DNA from: Streptomyces sp. H27-H1
GTDB lineage: Bacteria; Actinomycetota; Actinomycetes; Streptomycetales; Streptomycetaceae
Assembly (NCBI RefSeq): GCF_026627445.1
Contig: NZ_JAPNLJ010000045.1
Location: 1 to 55,690, forward strand
Length of the DNA: 55,690 bases
Direction of reading: 5' to 3'
The position numbers and the translations under genes were made by a program. This document shows positions 6,429 through 15,253 of this stretch, piece by piece (position 1 is the first letter of the stretch; each line of letters begins with the position of its first letter). Below the pieces are notes generated by a model, which searched no databases, was not told the origin of the DNA, and saw only the letters and a program-made list of their open reading frames with translations.

Positions 6429-8672
6429 TCACCCCTTCTCCAGGTACTGCTCGCGCTCGGTGTCCAGCAGGGCCTCCAGGGCGGTCCGCAGGCCCGGCAG
6501 CTCCGTGAGCTCGGGGTCTGCGGCGACCACGCGGGTGGCCTCCTCCCGGGCCTGGGTGATGACCTCCTCGTCCTCGATGACCGCGAGCATCCGCAGCGAG
6601 GAGCGGACCCCGGACTGTGCCTGGCCGAGCACGTCGCCCTCGCGGCGCTGTTCCAGGTCGATGCGGGAGAGCTCGAAGCCGTCCAGGGTGGCGGCGACGG
6701 CGGCGAGCCGGGCGCGGGCGGGGCTGGCCTCGTGCATCTCGCTGACCAGCAGGCACAGCCCGGGGGCGGAACCGCGGCCGACGCGGCCGCGCAGCTGGTG
6801 GAGCTGGGAGACGCCGAAGCGGTCGGCGTCCATGATGACCATGACGGTGGAGTTCGGGACGTTCACGCCGACCTCGATGACGGTGGTGGCCACCATCACC
6901 TTGACCTCGCCCGCGGTGAAGCGGCGCATGACGTCGTCCTTGTCGGCCGGGTCCATCCGCCCGTGCAGCACCTCCACGGACAGTCCGGCGAGGGGGCCCC
7001 GGGTGAGCTGTTCGGCGATGTCCAGCACGGCGAGCGGGGGCCGTTTGTCGCCGTCCTCCTCGGCCGTCGCCTTCTTGGCGGCCTTGGGGGTCTTGCCGCC
7101 CTTGCCGTTCTTGCCGTTCTTGGGGTCGTCGTCCCCGTCGCCGATGCGCGGGCACACCACGTACGCCTGGTGGCCGTTCTCCACTTCCTCGCGGACCCGT
7201 TCCCAGGCCCGGGCCAGGAAGTGCGGCTTGTCCTTGGCGGGCACCACGTGGGTGGCGATCGGGGAGCGGCCGGCCGGCAGCTGGTCCAGTACGGAGGTCT
7301 CCAGATCACCGAAGACGGTCATGGCGACCGTGCGCGGGATCGGGGTGGCGGTCATGACGAGCAGGTGCGGGGGCTGTTTGCCCTTGGAGCGCAGGGCGTC
7401 GCGCTGTTCCACGCCGAAGCGGTGCTGCTCGTCGACGACGACCAGGCCGAGGTCGTGGAACTGCACCTTGTCCTCGATCAGCGCGTGCGTGCCGATCACG
7501 ACCCCGGCCTCGCCGGTGATCAGGTCCAGCAGTGCGCGCCGGCGGGCGGGCACTCCCATCGAGCCGGTGAGCAGGACCACCTTGGTGCCCCGGTCGGAGC
7601 CGCCGAGCATCCCGCCCTCGGCGAGCTCGCCCATCATCTCGGTGATGGAGCGGTGGTGCTGCTGTGCGAGCACCTCGGTGGGGGCGAGCATGGCGGCCTG
7701 TCCGCCGGAGTCGACGACGGCGAGCATGGCCCGCAGGGCGACCATCGTCTTCCCGCTGCCGACCTCGCCCTGGAGGAGGCGGTGCATGGGGTGGTCGGTG
7801 GCGAGGTCGTCGAAGATCTCCTTCGAGACGGACTGCTGGCCTTCGGTGAGGGTGAAGGGGAGCTTGGCGTCGAAGGATTCGAGGAGGCCGCCGGGGGTGG
7901 GGCGGCGGGGTACGGCCGGGAGCTGGGAGTCGGCGTGCCGGCGGCGGGCCAGGGCGACCTGGAGGACGAAGGCCTCGTCCCACTTGAGGCGCCCGCGGGC
8001 GTCCTCGATGTCGGCCTTGGTGACCGGTCGGTGGATCTTGAGCAGGGCCTCGGTGAGCGGGACCAGTCCGCGGCCCTCGCGCAGGGCGCCGGGCAGCGGG
8101 TCGACGACCTCCTGGGCCGTGGGGAGCACCGCGTCCACGCATTTGGCGATCTTCCAGGATTCCAGCTTCGCGCAGGCCGGGTAGATCGGGATGAGCTGGC
8201 TCGCGAAGGCGGTGGCCGCGTCCCGGTCGGAGGCGTCCGCGCCGAGAGGCTCGTAGGCGGGGTGGGCGAGCTGGAGCTTGTGGTTGAACATCCCGACCTT
8301 GCCCGCGAACATCGCGCGGCTGCCGGGCAGCAGTTCCTTGTGCGGTTTGTGGACGCCCGACCCGAAGAAGACGAGCTGGAGCCGTCCGCTGCCGTCGGTG
8401 ATGGTGACTTCCAGGCGCTTTCCGCCGCCCCGGCTGCCGTGGTACGTCAGCAGGCGCGCGTCGGCGACCTGCGCGACCACCGTGACGTGTTCGTCGATCT
8501 GGTCGGCGAGTTCGGCCAGCGAGGTCAGTTCGCCCCGCTCCGCGTACCGCCGGGGGTAGTGGTGGAGCAGGTCCAGGGCCGTGTGCAGGCCGAGCTGCTC
8601 GGCCAGCACCTTGGCGGTGGCGGGGCCGAGGGTCTTCTTGAGGTCTTCGTCGAGCGCGGGCACGTGGCCCAT
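6429..8672 (-). CDS. recG: ATP-dependent DNA helicase RecG
   Basis: The 747-residue RecG remodels stalled forks and Holliday junctions. An N-terminal wedge/OB domain (residues about 40-190) precedes superfamily 2 motor domains. Walker A is GEVGSGKT near residue 290, motif II is VVVDEQHRFG, motif III TATPIPRT and motif VI QLRGRVGRG. A Lys/Gly/Asp-rich insert (GDDDPKNGKNGKGG) sits between the motor lobes and looks like a flexible loop. ATG 8672 is chosen because GGGGGGAAG is adjacent; GTG 8663 is an alternative. The upstream gap to 8890 contains an inverted repeat CACCAGG/CCTGGTG at 8774-8797 and no gene. Confidence 0.96.
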   Translation of the reverse strand: MGHVPALDEDLKKTLGPATAKVLAEQLGLHTALDLLHHYPRRYAERGELTSLAELADQIDEHVTVVAQVADARLLTYHGSRGGGKRLEVTITDGSGRLQLVFFGSGVHKPHKELLPGSRAMFAGKVGMFNHKLQLAHPAYEPLGADASDRDAATAFASQLIPIYPACAKLESWKIAKCVDAVLPTAQEVVDPLPGALREGRGLVPLTEALLKIHRPVTKADIEDARGRLKWDEAFVLQVALARRRHADSQLPAVPRRPTPGGLLESFDAKLPFTLTEGQQSVSKEIFDDLATDHPMHRLLQGEVGSGKTMVALRAMLAVVDSGGQAAMLAPTEVLAQQHHRSITEMMGELAEGGMLGGSDRGTKVVLLTGSMGVPARRRALLDLITGEAGVVIGTHALIEDKVQFHDLGLVVVDEQHRFGVEQRDALRSKGKQPPHLLVMTATPIPRTVAMTVFGDLETSVLDQLPAGRSPIATHVVPAKDKPHFLARAWERVREEVENGHQAYVVCPRIGDGDDDPKNGKNGKGGKTPKAAKKATAEEDGDKRPPLAVLDIAEQLTRGPLAGLSVEVLHGRMDPADKDDVMRRFTAGEVKVMVATTVIEVGVNVPNSTVMVIMDADRFGVSQLHQLRGRVGRGSAPGLCLLVSEMHEASPARARLAAVAATLDGFELSRIDLEQRREGDVLGQAQSGVRSSLRMLAVIEDEEVITQAREEATRVVAADPELTELPGLRTALEALLDTEREQYLEKG

Positions 8673-8890
8673 CTTCCCCCCTGCGGGTGATGACCGGCCA
8701 AGAGTCGGCGAAGACACGCATCGGCGCACTACGATCGAGCCCTGCCTTCGGGCGGCGGTCAGGGCTTGGCCGTCACCAGGTTTGTTGGAGCCTGGTGAGA
8801 AGCCGCTCTTCGGGCGGAGGAGTCACTGCACACCATGGCGCCGGCTGCGGCCGGATGACCGGTGGTGTGAGAGCAGGACCGTGGGACGCC

Positions 8891-8912
8891 GGCCGGAGAC
8901 ACTTCTCCGGCC
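8891..8912 (-). terminator. Hairpin after the FakA-like gene
   Basis: A perfect 9-bp stem (8891-8899 with 8904-8912) with a CACT loop, 6 bp beyond the stop of the minus-strand gene. There is no T-run, as is common for Streptomyces terminators. Confidence 0.6.
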
Positions 8913-8918
8913 GGGCCC

Positions 8919-10553
8919 TTATTCCACCCCGATGAGCAGCGGAGCGGACCAGCGGCCGCCCTGGTAGGTCACGGTGTCGACGGCGAGGTGGCCGTGCTGG
9001 ACGTACGCCTCCAGCCGTCCGGCCAGCTCCTCGGGCGCCTCGGGGCCCAGGACCAGGGTGACCAGTTCGCCGCCGGATCCGAGCATCCGGGCCAGGACCG
9101 CTTCGGCGGTCTGCGCCAGGCCCGTTCCGATGACGGCCACGTCGCCGTCGATGAGCCCGAGCACGTCGCCCGCCTGGCAGATGCCGGCCGAGGTGAAGGA
9201 CTGCCGTTCGGCGATGGCGAGTTCGCCGTAGCGGGTGGCTCCGGCGGCGGCCGTCATGGCGACCACGTCCTCGTCGAAGGTGCCGTCCGGGTCGTGGACG
9301 GCGAGCGCGGCCAGGCCCTGGACCTCGGAGCGGGTGGGGATCACGGCGACCCGTACGCCGTCGGCGCGCGCCCGCTGCGCGGCGGACGCGGCGACGGCCC
9401 GCAGTTCGGCGCAGTTCGGGAGCAGGACGACCTCGCGGGCGTGCGCCTCGCGGATGGCGTCGGCGAGTTCGGCGACGGCCGGCGGTTCGCCGGGCCGGGC
9501 GAGCACGGTGGTGGCTCCCGCCTCCCCGCACAGTCCGGCCAGCCCCTCGCCCTGGACGACGGCGACGACGGCCCGCTGGGAGCGCTCGCCGCGGGCCCGG
9601 CGGCGTTCGTCGCCGAAGTGCGTGATGCGGATCCGGTACGGCCGCCCCGCGGCCACCGCGGCCTCCACGGCCGCGCCGGGGTCGTCGACGTGGACGTGGA
9701 CGTTCCACAGCCCGTCGCCGCCGACCACCACCAGGGAGTCGCCGAGCGAGTCGAGCCGGGCGCGCAGCCGGTCGACCTCCGTCTCCGCGGCCTCCAGCAG
9801 GTAGATCACCTCGTAGGCGGGTCCGCCGTGCTCCTCGGCGCAGGGCTCCGGCGAGGTCGGTACGGGCACGGCCCGGCCGCGGATCGGTTCGGGGGCCGGT
9901 TCCCGCCCGGACAGCGCCTGCCACAGGGCCCCGAGTACGGCGACCAGTCCGCAGCCCCCGGCGTCGACCACTCCGGCCCGCCCCAGCGCGGCCAGCTGCC
10001 CCGGGGTTTCGGCGAGGGCCGCGCGGGCGCCGTCGTAGGCGGCCCCGGCCACGTCGGCGGCGGTCCCGGCGGCGGCCTCGGCGGCCCGCGCGGCGGCGGT
10101 GGCGACGGTGAGCATGGTGCCCTCCACCGGGTGCGCGACGGCCCGGTAGGCCTCCTCGGCGGCCCGGGTCAGCGCCTGCGCGAGGAGCCGGGCGGGATCG
10201 CGCCCGGCGGGCTCGTCGCCGAGTACGTCGGCCACTCCGCGCAGGAGCTGCGCGAGGATCGTCCCGGAGTTGCCCCGGGCGCCTATCAGGGCGCCGTGCG
10301 CGAAGGCCCGTACGGCCTGGGGGAGGGAGGTTTCCGCTGTGCCGTCCGTCACTTCGGCGAGGAGGTCCGCGAGCTCCCGGTCGGCCGATTCGGCGGTCAG
10401 GTAGAGGTTGGTGCCGGTGTCCGCGTCCGCGACGGGATAGACGTTGATGGCGTCGATGTCCTCGCGGGCCCGGCCCAGTGCGGCCAGGGCCAGCGAGCTC
10501 CAGGTGCGTACCGCTTCGGCGTTCAGGGGGTACGGCTGAGGCTCGTGCGCCAC
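8919..10553 (-). CDS. FakA/YloV-like fatty acid kinase (DAK2 domain)
   Basis: The 544-residue protein has an N-terminal DAK2 (DhaL) nucleotide-binding domain with NVYPVADADTGTN, the Mg-ADP aspartate motif, followed by ARGNSGTILAQLLRG. The middle and C-terminal parts match the FakA-type domain with a LVVVGGDG segment. FakA phosphorylates fatty acids presented by a FakB (DegV) partner so host or exogenous fatty acids can enter phospholipid synthesis; no FakB is visible here. GTG 10553 is chosen because AAGGAGG lies about 8 nt upstream. It is divergent from rpmB, and recG follows in the same direction. Confidence 0.88.
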   Translation of the reverse strand: MAHEPQPYPLNAEAVRTWSSLALAALGRAREDIDAINVYPVADADTGTNLYLTAESADRELADLLAEVTDGTAETSLPQAVRAFAHGALIGARGNSGTILAQLLRGVADVLGDEPAGRDPARLLAQALTRAAEEAYRAVAHPVEGTMLTVATAAARAAEAAAGTAADVAGAAYDGARAALAETPGQLAALGRAGVVDAGGCGLVAVLGALWQALSGREPAPEPIRGRAVPVPTSPEPCAEEHGGPAYEVIYLLEAAETEVDRLRARLDSLGDSLVVVGGDGLWNVHVHVDDPGAAVEAAVAAGRPYRIRITHFGDERRRARGERSQRAVVAVVQGEGLAGLCGEAGATTVLARPGEPPAVAELADAIREAHAREVVLLPNCAELRAVAASAAQRARADGVRVAVIPTRSEVQGLAALAVHDPDGTFDEDVVAMTAAAGATRYGELAIAERQSFTSAGICQAGDVLGLIDGDVAVIGTGLAQTAEAVLARMLGSGGELVTLVLGPEAPEELAGRLEAYVQHGHLAVDTVTYQGGRWSAPLLIGVE

Positions 10554-10654
10554 CGGGCGTTCCTCCTTGTGCGGGCCAGGGTTCACCGCAGGGTAACGAA
10601 GGACTGCCGGGGCGGCGGGACCCCGGGGCGGGGGCGGCCGTGGCCGTGGTAGTT

Positions 10655-10795
10655 TTCTTGGACCGAGGCAGGCGTTGTATGCTGCTCCGGTTGCCCGATG
10701 AGAGTCGGGCCATCCCCCCGGCAAACCACTTCAGATCTCTGATACCGGTGCGCCGGGATTCACTGTAAGTGCATCTGAAGTCTTTGGAGTGACCT
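10655..10795 (+). promoter_or_regulatory. rpmB promoter and structured leader
   Basis: TTCTTG (10655-10660), a 17-bp spacer and TATGCT (10678-10683) make a plausible vegetative promoter with a start point near 10690, leaving a leader of about 105 nt. In the leader, ACTTCAGAT (10728-10736) can pair with ATCTGAAGT (10773-10781), and the right arm ends 4 nt before the GGAG ribosome-binding site. This could occlude or present the site. Confidence 0.5.
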
Positions 10796-10981
10796 GTGGC
10801 TGCCAACTGCGACGTTTGCGCCAAGGGGCCGAGCTTCGGCAACAGCATTTCCCACTCGCACCGCCGCACCTCGCGTCGCTGGAACCCGAACATCCAGCGC
10901 GTCCGTGCCGTGGTCAATGGGACGCCGAAGCGCCTCAACGCCTGCACCTCGTGCATCAAGGCCGGCAAGGTCTCGCGCTGA
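10796..10981 (+). CDS. rpmB: 50S ribosomal protein L28 (zinc-binding form)
   Basis: The 61-residue L28 begins VAANCDVCAKGPSFGN. Two C-x2-C pairs (CDVC and CTSC) mark the zinc-binding C+ form. The GTG start at 10796 has GGAG 6 nt upstream. It stands alone on the plus strand between fakA and thiD, with its own promoter and terminator. Confidence 0.96.
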   Translation: MAANCDVCAKGPSFGNSISHSHRRTSRRWNPNIQRVRAVVNGTPKRLNACTSCIKAGKVSR

Positions 10982-11021
10982 CGCCTTTCGTCGTAGCGCA
11001 GCCCTTTCCGGTTGCTGAGAA

Positions 11022-11046
11022 GGCCGGTCCACCTGGTGGACCGGCC
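11022..11046 (+). terminator. rpmB terminator
   Basis: A 10-bp perfect stem (from 11022 and ending 11046) with a 5-nt loop, followed by TCTTGCTTTA. It lies 40 bp after the rpmB stop. Confidence 0.75.
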
Positions 11047-11066
11047 TCTTGCTTTACCTGATCGAT

Positions 11067-11120
11067 CCCGCAGGGCCCGTCCCATCCCGTGAGTTCACGG
11101 GGTGGGACGGGCCCTGCGGG
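11067..11120. terminator. Long bidirectional hairpin between rpmB and thiD
   Basis: An almost continuous inverted repeat: 18 bp outer stem (11067-11084 with 11103-11120) continuing into CCCGTGA/TCACGGG. It lies 29 bp beyond the thiD stop and probably terminates thiD transcription as well as rpmB read-through. Confidence 0.75.
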
Positions 11121-11149
11121 CGTTCGGGCGCCCTGCCTCGGCCACGGCC

Positions 11150-11968
11150 TCAGCGCCACCGCCACGCGTGGTCCACCGGGCCGATGCCCGCGCCCAGTGC
11201 GAAACCGGCGGCGATGGCGCCGGTGACGTACTCCTTGGCCTCGGTGACGGCTGCCGGGACGGTCCGCCCCTTGGCCAGGCCGGCCGCGATCGCGCTGGCG
11301 AGCGTGCAGCCGGTGCCGTGCGTGTGCCGGTTGTCGTACCGGGGGGCGCGCAGCCAGAGTTCGTCGGCGCCGTCGGTCAGGAGGTCCACGGCCTCGTCCC
11401 CGTGGGCGGTGAGGTGGCCGCCTTTGATCAGCGCCCAGGCGGGGCCGTACGCGAGGACCGCGTCGGCGGCACGGCGCATGTCGTCCTCGGTCTCCACGAC
11501 GACTCCGGTGAGCTGGGTCACCTCGTCCAGGTTCGGCGTGGCCACGGTGGCCCGGGGCAGCAGTTCTCCCCGTACGGCGTCCAGGGCGGTGGCGGCGAGC
11601 AGCGCGTCGCCGTGCTTGGAGACGCCGACCGGGTCCACGACGGCCGGGGCGTCGGTCCAGGCGAGCAGCTCGGCCACGGTCTCCACCAGGGCGGCGGAGG
11701 ACAGCATTCCCGTCTTCACGGCCTGGACGCCGATATCGTCCACCACGGCCCTGTACTGGCCCTTGACGGCCTCCGCGGGCAGTTCCCAGACGCCTTTGAC
11801 GCCCAGCGAGTTCTGCGCGGTCACAGCGGTCACCACGCTCATCCCGTGGACCCCGAGCGCCAGCATCGTCTTGAGGTCGGCCTGGATGCCCGCGCCGCCG
11901 CCGGAGTCGGATCCGGCGACGGTCAGGCACAGCGGCGGGTGCTGCCGTGCCTGAGGGGGGCCGCTCAT
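11150..11968 (-). CDS. thiD: Hydroxymethylpyrimidine (phosphate) kinase
   Basis: The 272-residue PfkB/ribokinase-fold enzyme makes HMP-pyrophosphate for thiamine synthesis. It shows the N-terminal AGSDSGGGAGIQADLK motif, VVDPVGVSKHG, and the C-terminal HTHGTGCTLASAIAAGLA with the catalytic aspartate region replaced by GTGC, as is normal for ThiD. ATG 11968 overlaps the thiL TGA by 4 nt (ATGA), which fixes the start and implies coupled translation with thiL. Confidence 0.95.
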   Translation of the reverse strand: MSGPPQARQHPPLCLTVAGSDSGGGAGIQADLKTMLALGVHGMSVVTAVTAQNSLGVKGVWELPAEAVKGQYRAVVDDIGVQAVKTGMLSSAALVETVAELLAWTDAPAVVDPVGVSKHGDALLAATALDAVRGELLPRATVATPNLDEVTQLTGVVVETEDDMRRAADAVLAYGPAWALIKGGHLTAHGDEAVDLLTDGADELWLRAPRYDNRHTHGTGCTLASAIAAGLAKGRTVPAAVTEAKEYVTGAIAAGFALGAGIGPVDHAWRWR

Positions 11969-12948
11969 CGGGGGGTGTCCTCCGCGGCCGCGTCCCCGCC
12001 GAAGTGGTCCCAGCCGCCGGTGCTGTTCCAGGGGGCGCCGTCGACGGTCACCTGGGGCAGCGCGGAGCGGTTCTGCACCTCGCCGATGACCTTCCAGCGG
12101 GCCGGGAGCTTCACGTCGGGCGGGAAGGTGGCCACGATGGCGTGGTCCTCTCCCCCGGTGAGGACCCACTGGAGCGGGTCCACGCCGACGGCCTGCCCGA
12201 TGTCGTGCATCTGCGTCGGGATGTCGACGGCCGCCGAGCGCAGGTCGATCCGTACCTTGCTGGCCTCGGCGATGTGCCCGAGGTCCGCGATCAGGCCGTC
12301 GCTGACGTCGGTCATGGCGGTGGCGCCGAGTCCGGCGGCCGCGGGACCGGCGTGGTAGGGCGGTTCGGGGCGCCGGTGGGCCTCTACGAAGGCCCGCGGC
12401 GAGCGGAAGCCGCGCGAGAGCACGGCGAACCCGGCGGCGGACCAGCCGAGCCAGCCGGTCACGGCCACGACGTCGCCGGGCTGGGCGCCGGAGCGCAGGA
12501 CGGGTTCGTGGTTGCGCAGGTCGCCGAGGGCGGTGATGGCCACGGTGATGATGTCCCCGCGGACCACGTCGCCGCCGACCACGGCAGCGCCGGCGACCTG
12601 GCATTCGTCGCGGATGCCGTCCATCAGCTCGGTGGGCCAGGTCGCCGGCAGCTCGGCCGGTACGACGAGGCCGAGCAGCAGTGCGGTCGGCACCGCGCCC
12701 ATGGCGGCGATGTCGGCGAGGTTCTGCGCGGCGGCCTTGCGGCCGACGTCGTAGGCGGTGGACCAGTCGCGCCGGAAGTGCCTGCCTTCCAGCAGGATGT
12801 CCGTGCTCGCCACGACCCGCCGGTCGGGGGCCGACACCACCGCGGCGTCGTCGCCCGGGCCGACCCGGACCGCCGGGGTGGTGGTGAGCCGTGAGGTGAG
12901 CTCCCGAATGAGCCCGAACTCCCCCAGCTCGCCCACAGTGCCCTTCAT
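11965..12948 (-). CDS. thiL: Thiamine-monophosphate kinase
   Basis: The 327-residue AIR-synthase-fold enzyme phosphorylates thiamine phosphate to the cofactor ThDP. It shows VGPGDDAAVV near residue 30, STDILLEGRHF, a KAAAQNLADIAAMGA helix and a DVSDGL motif. ATG 12948 (MKGTVGELGEFGLIREL) is the usual family start. It is first in a two-gene thiL-thiD operon. I see no THI-box riboswitch in the 245 bp upstream; two TTGACG hexamers there (13014-13037, minus strand) may be -35 elements. Confidence 0.95.
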   Translation of the reverse strand: MKGTVGELGEFGLIRELTSRLTTTPAVRVGPGDDAAVVSAPDRRVVASTDILLEGRHFRRDWSTAYDVGRKAAAQNLADIAAMGAVPTALLLGLVVPAELPATWPTELMDGIRDECQVAGAAVVGGDVVRGDIITVAITALGDLRNHEPVLRSGAQPGDVVAVTGWLGWSAAGFAVLSRGFRSPRAFVEAHRRPEPPYHAGPAAAGLGATAMTDVSDGLIADLGHIAEASKVRIDLRSAAVDIPTQMHDIGQAVGVDPLQWVLTGGEDHAIVATFPPDVKLPARWKVIGEVQNRSALPQVTVDGAPWNSTGGWDHFGGDAAAEDTPR

Positions 12949-13193
12949 CGCTGTGCCCCTTCTTGCCCAGTCCGCTTGCGGTCGCGAGCCGTCACAGCTC
13001 TGGGTACCGTCAACAGATACGTCAACTTCTGCTCTTCGTACGCCCCGCTCCTCGTGGAGCCGGACCCGCGGGTCTCCCCGCGGCGGTCGGCGACGCGGTA
13101 CCGTGGCGTCCCTTCTTCCCCGGGCCCACCCGTCATCCCCGGGCCCACCCGAAGGGTAGGGGAAATGATCCTCGTGGCCGCCCTGGAGGTTCC

Positions 13194-13427
13194 GTGGTAC
13201 AGGCGTACATCCTCATTCAGACCGAGGTGGGCAAGGCGTCGTCCGTCGCCGAGTCCATCGCGCAGATCGCGGGGGTGATCCAGGCCGAGGACGTGACCGG
13301 CCCGTACGACGTGATCGTGCGCGCCCAGGCCGACACCGTGGACGAGCTCGGCCGCATGGTCGTGGCCAAGGTCCAGCAGGTGGAGGGGATCACCCGCACC
13401 TTGACCTGCCCGGTGGTCCATCTGTAG
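13194..13427 (+). CDS. Stand-alone Lrp/AsnC ligand-binding (RAM) domain protein
   Basis: The 77-residue product is only the C-terminal ligand-binding half of Lrp/AsnC regulators (ILIQTEVGKASSVAE, then EDVTGPYDVIVRAQAD). There is no helix-turn-helix, so it cannot bind DNA alone; it probably oligomerises and senses an amino acid or modulates a partner. GTG 13194 with GGAGG 4 nt upstream is the start. It is divergent from thiL and followed after 23 bp by the DUF3515 lipoprotein gene. Confidence 0.9.
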   Translation: MVQAYILIQTEVGKASSVAESIAQIAGVIQAEDVTGPYDVIVRAQADTVDELGRMVVAKVQQVEGITRTLTCPVVHL

Positions 13428-13450
13428 CCCCCGTCTACTCTTGGCCGGTG

Positions 13451-13954
13451 ATGTCTCGACACCGCCGGCCCTTCTCGCTGCTCGCCGCACTGACCGCGGT
13501 GGCCGCCTCGGCGGCCCTCACGGGGTGTTCTCCGGGTGATTCCGAGGCCCGGGTGGTTCCGCCGTCCGCTCCGCCCACCGACGTCGCCGGGTTCTGTGCG
13601 GCGCTGCACGAGGAACTTCCCGGGACGGTCCAGGGTCTGGCCCGGACCAGGACCGAACCGGAGTCCGACCTGACCGCCGCGTGGGGCGGCTCGGCGATCG
13701 TACTGCGGTGCGGGATCCCCCAGCCCCCCAAGATGCTGGATCCGACGCAGGACGGCGGTGAGATCAACGGTGTGGGCTGGCTGATCGAGAGGCTCGCCAA
13801 CGCCGACGGCGGCGGTTTCCGGTTCACCACCGTGATGCGGCTGGCGTACACGGAGATCCGGGTCGACAAGGAGCATGCCACGGATGCGCAGATGCTGGTC
13901 GGCCTGTCCGCGGCGATCGCCAGGACCGTGCCGGAGGGCATCTCCTCGTACTGA
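13451..13954 (+). CDS. DUF3515 lipoprotein
   Basis: The 167-residue protein has a lipoprotein signal: basic MSRHRRP, a hydrophobic stretch and lipobox LTGC with Cys near residue 26. The mature part is a DUF3515 domain, common in actinobacteria and without known function. Start is ATG 13451; the adjacent GTG at 13448 is in frame. Neighbours ddl (cell wall) and thiL do not reveal its role. Confidence 0.85.
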   Translation: MSRHRRPFSLLAALTAVAASAALTGCSPGDSEARVVPPSAPPTDVAGFCAALHEELPGTVQGLARTRTEPESDLTAAWGGSAIVLRCGIPQPPKMLDPTQDGGEINGVGWLIERLANADGGGFRFTTVMRLAYTEIRVDKEHATDAQMLVGLSAAIARTVPEGISSY

Positions 13955-13990
13955 GCCCCACGGCCCCGTACGAGGCCGCGCTCCGCTCGC

Positions 13991-14026
13991 AAGGACCGCC
14001 CGCCGGGATTCCGGCGGGCGGTCCTT
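13991..14026. terminator. Bidirectional hairpin terminator
   Basis: A perfect 16-bp stem (13991-14006 with 14011-14026) and GATT loop between the convergent DUF3515 and ddl genes. Confidence 0.8.
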
Positions 14027-14056
14027 GTGCGTGTACGGGGCTGCGTGCCCGGGCGG

Positions 14057-15214
14057 TCAGCGCAGTCCGGTGGACCGGCGCAGGGCTGCCTGGATCAGGC
14101 GGTCCACCAGCTCCGGGTACTCGACGCCCGACTCCTGCCACATGCGCGGGTACATGGAGATCGGTGTGAAGCCCGGCATGGTGTTGATCTCGTTGATGAC
14201 GAAGGTGCCGTCCTCGGTGAGGAAGAAGTCGGCACGCACCAGGCCCTCGCAGGACGCGGCGTCGAAGGCCTCGATCGCGAGCTTCTGGACCTCGGCGGTC
14301 TGCTCCGGGGTGAGCGGGGCGGGCACGAGTCCGGAGGCGGAGTCGATGTACTTCGCCTCGAAGTCGTAGAAGTCGTGGCTGGAGACCGGCGGGATCTCGG
14401 CGGGCACGCTCGCGCGTGGTCCGTCCTCGAACTCCAGGACCCCGCACTCGATCTCGCGGCCGCGCAGCAGCGCCTCCACGATGATCTTCGGGTCGTGGCG
14501 GCGGGCCTCGCGGATCGCGGCCTCCAGGGCGGAGGGCTCGTCGACCTTGGTGATGCCGATCGAGGATCCGGCCCGGGCGGGCTTGATGAACAGCGGCCAG
14601 CCGTGCTCGCCGGCGAAGTCCGCGATGCGGGCGAGGGCGCCCTCGCGGTCGTTCTCCCACTCGCGGGGGCGGATGGTCACGTACGGGCCCACGCGCAGCC
14701 CGAAGGACGTGAAGACCCGCTTCATGTAGTCCTTGTCCTGGCCGACGGCCGAGGCGAGGACGCCCGAGCCGACGTACGGGATGCCGGAGAGCTCCAGGAG
14801 GCCCTGCAGGGTGCCGTCCTCGCCGTACGGGCCGTGCAGGACGGGGAAGACGACGTCTACCTCGCCCAGTGCCTTGGGAACGGCGCCCGGCTCGGTGTAG
14901 ACGACCTCGCGGCTGGCCGGGTCGACGGAGAGCACGACGGCGCCGTCCTCGGAGTCGGCGAGCTCCCCCACGTTGGGGAGCTTGCCGCCGGAGATGGCCA
15001 TCCGGGCGGGCTCGTCGGCGGTCAGTGCCCATCGGCCGTCCGTGGTGATGCCGATGGGCAGGACCTCGTACTTGGAGCGGTCGATGGAGCGCAGGACGGC
15101 GCCCGCGGTGACGACCGAGATGGCGTGTTCCGAGCTGCGGCCGCCGAACACGACGGCCACACGGGGCTTGCGGCCCTGCTGCTCAGGGGTCTGGGGGAGG
15201 TTCTCGCTGCTCAT
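14057..15214 (-). CDS. ddl: D-alanine--D-alanine ligase
   Basis: The 385-residue ATP-grasp ligase makes the D-Ala-D-Ala dipeptide for peptidoglycan. It has VVFGGRSSEHAISV near residue 20, LHGPYGEDGTLQG, the GSSIGITKV lysine loop, and the C-terminal metal site VINEINTMPGFTP. The omega-loop DFYDFEAKY is of the D-Ala-D-Ala type, not the VanA D-lactate type. It is last in the plsC-gpsA-ddl operon, 39 bp after gpsA. Confidence 0.95.
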   Translation of the reverse strand: MSSENLPQTPEQQGRKPRVAVVFGGRSSEHAISVVTAGAVLRSIDRSKYEVLPIGITTDGRWALTADEPARMAISGGKLPNVGELADSEDGAVVLSVDPASREVVYTEPGAVPKALGEVDVVFPVLHGPYGEDGTLQGLLELSGIPYVGSGVLASAVGQDKDYMKRVFTSFGLRVGPYVTIRPREWENDREGALARIADFAGEHGWPLFIKPARAGSSIGITKVDEPSALEAAIREARRHDPKIIVEALLRGREIECGVLEFEDGPRASVPAEIPPVSSHDFYDFEAKYIDSASGLVPAPLTPEQTAEVQKLAIEAFDAASCEGLVRADFFLTEDGTFVINEINTMPGFTPISMYPRMWQESGVEYPELVDRLIQAALRRSTGLR

Positions 15215-15253
15215 ATCGCGACGAGAATACCCGCTCGCGCGTCCGGAAAGCAG

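Noticed and set aside
12949..13193. THI-box (TPP) riboswitch upstream of thiL
   Set aside because: No CTGAGA-type core or matching stems could be found on the minus strand.
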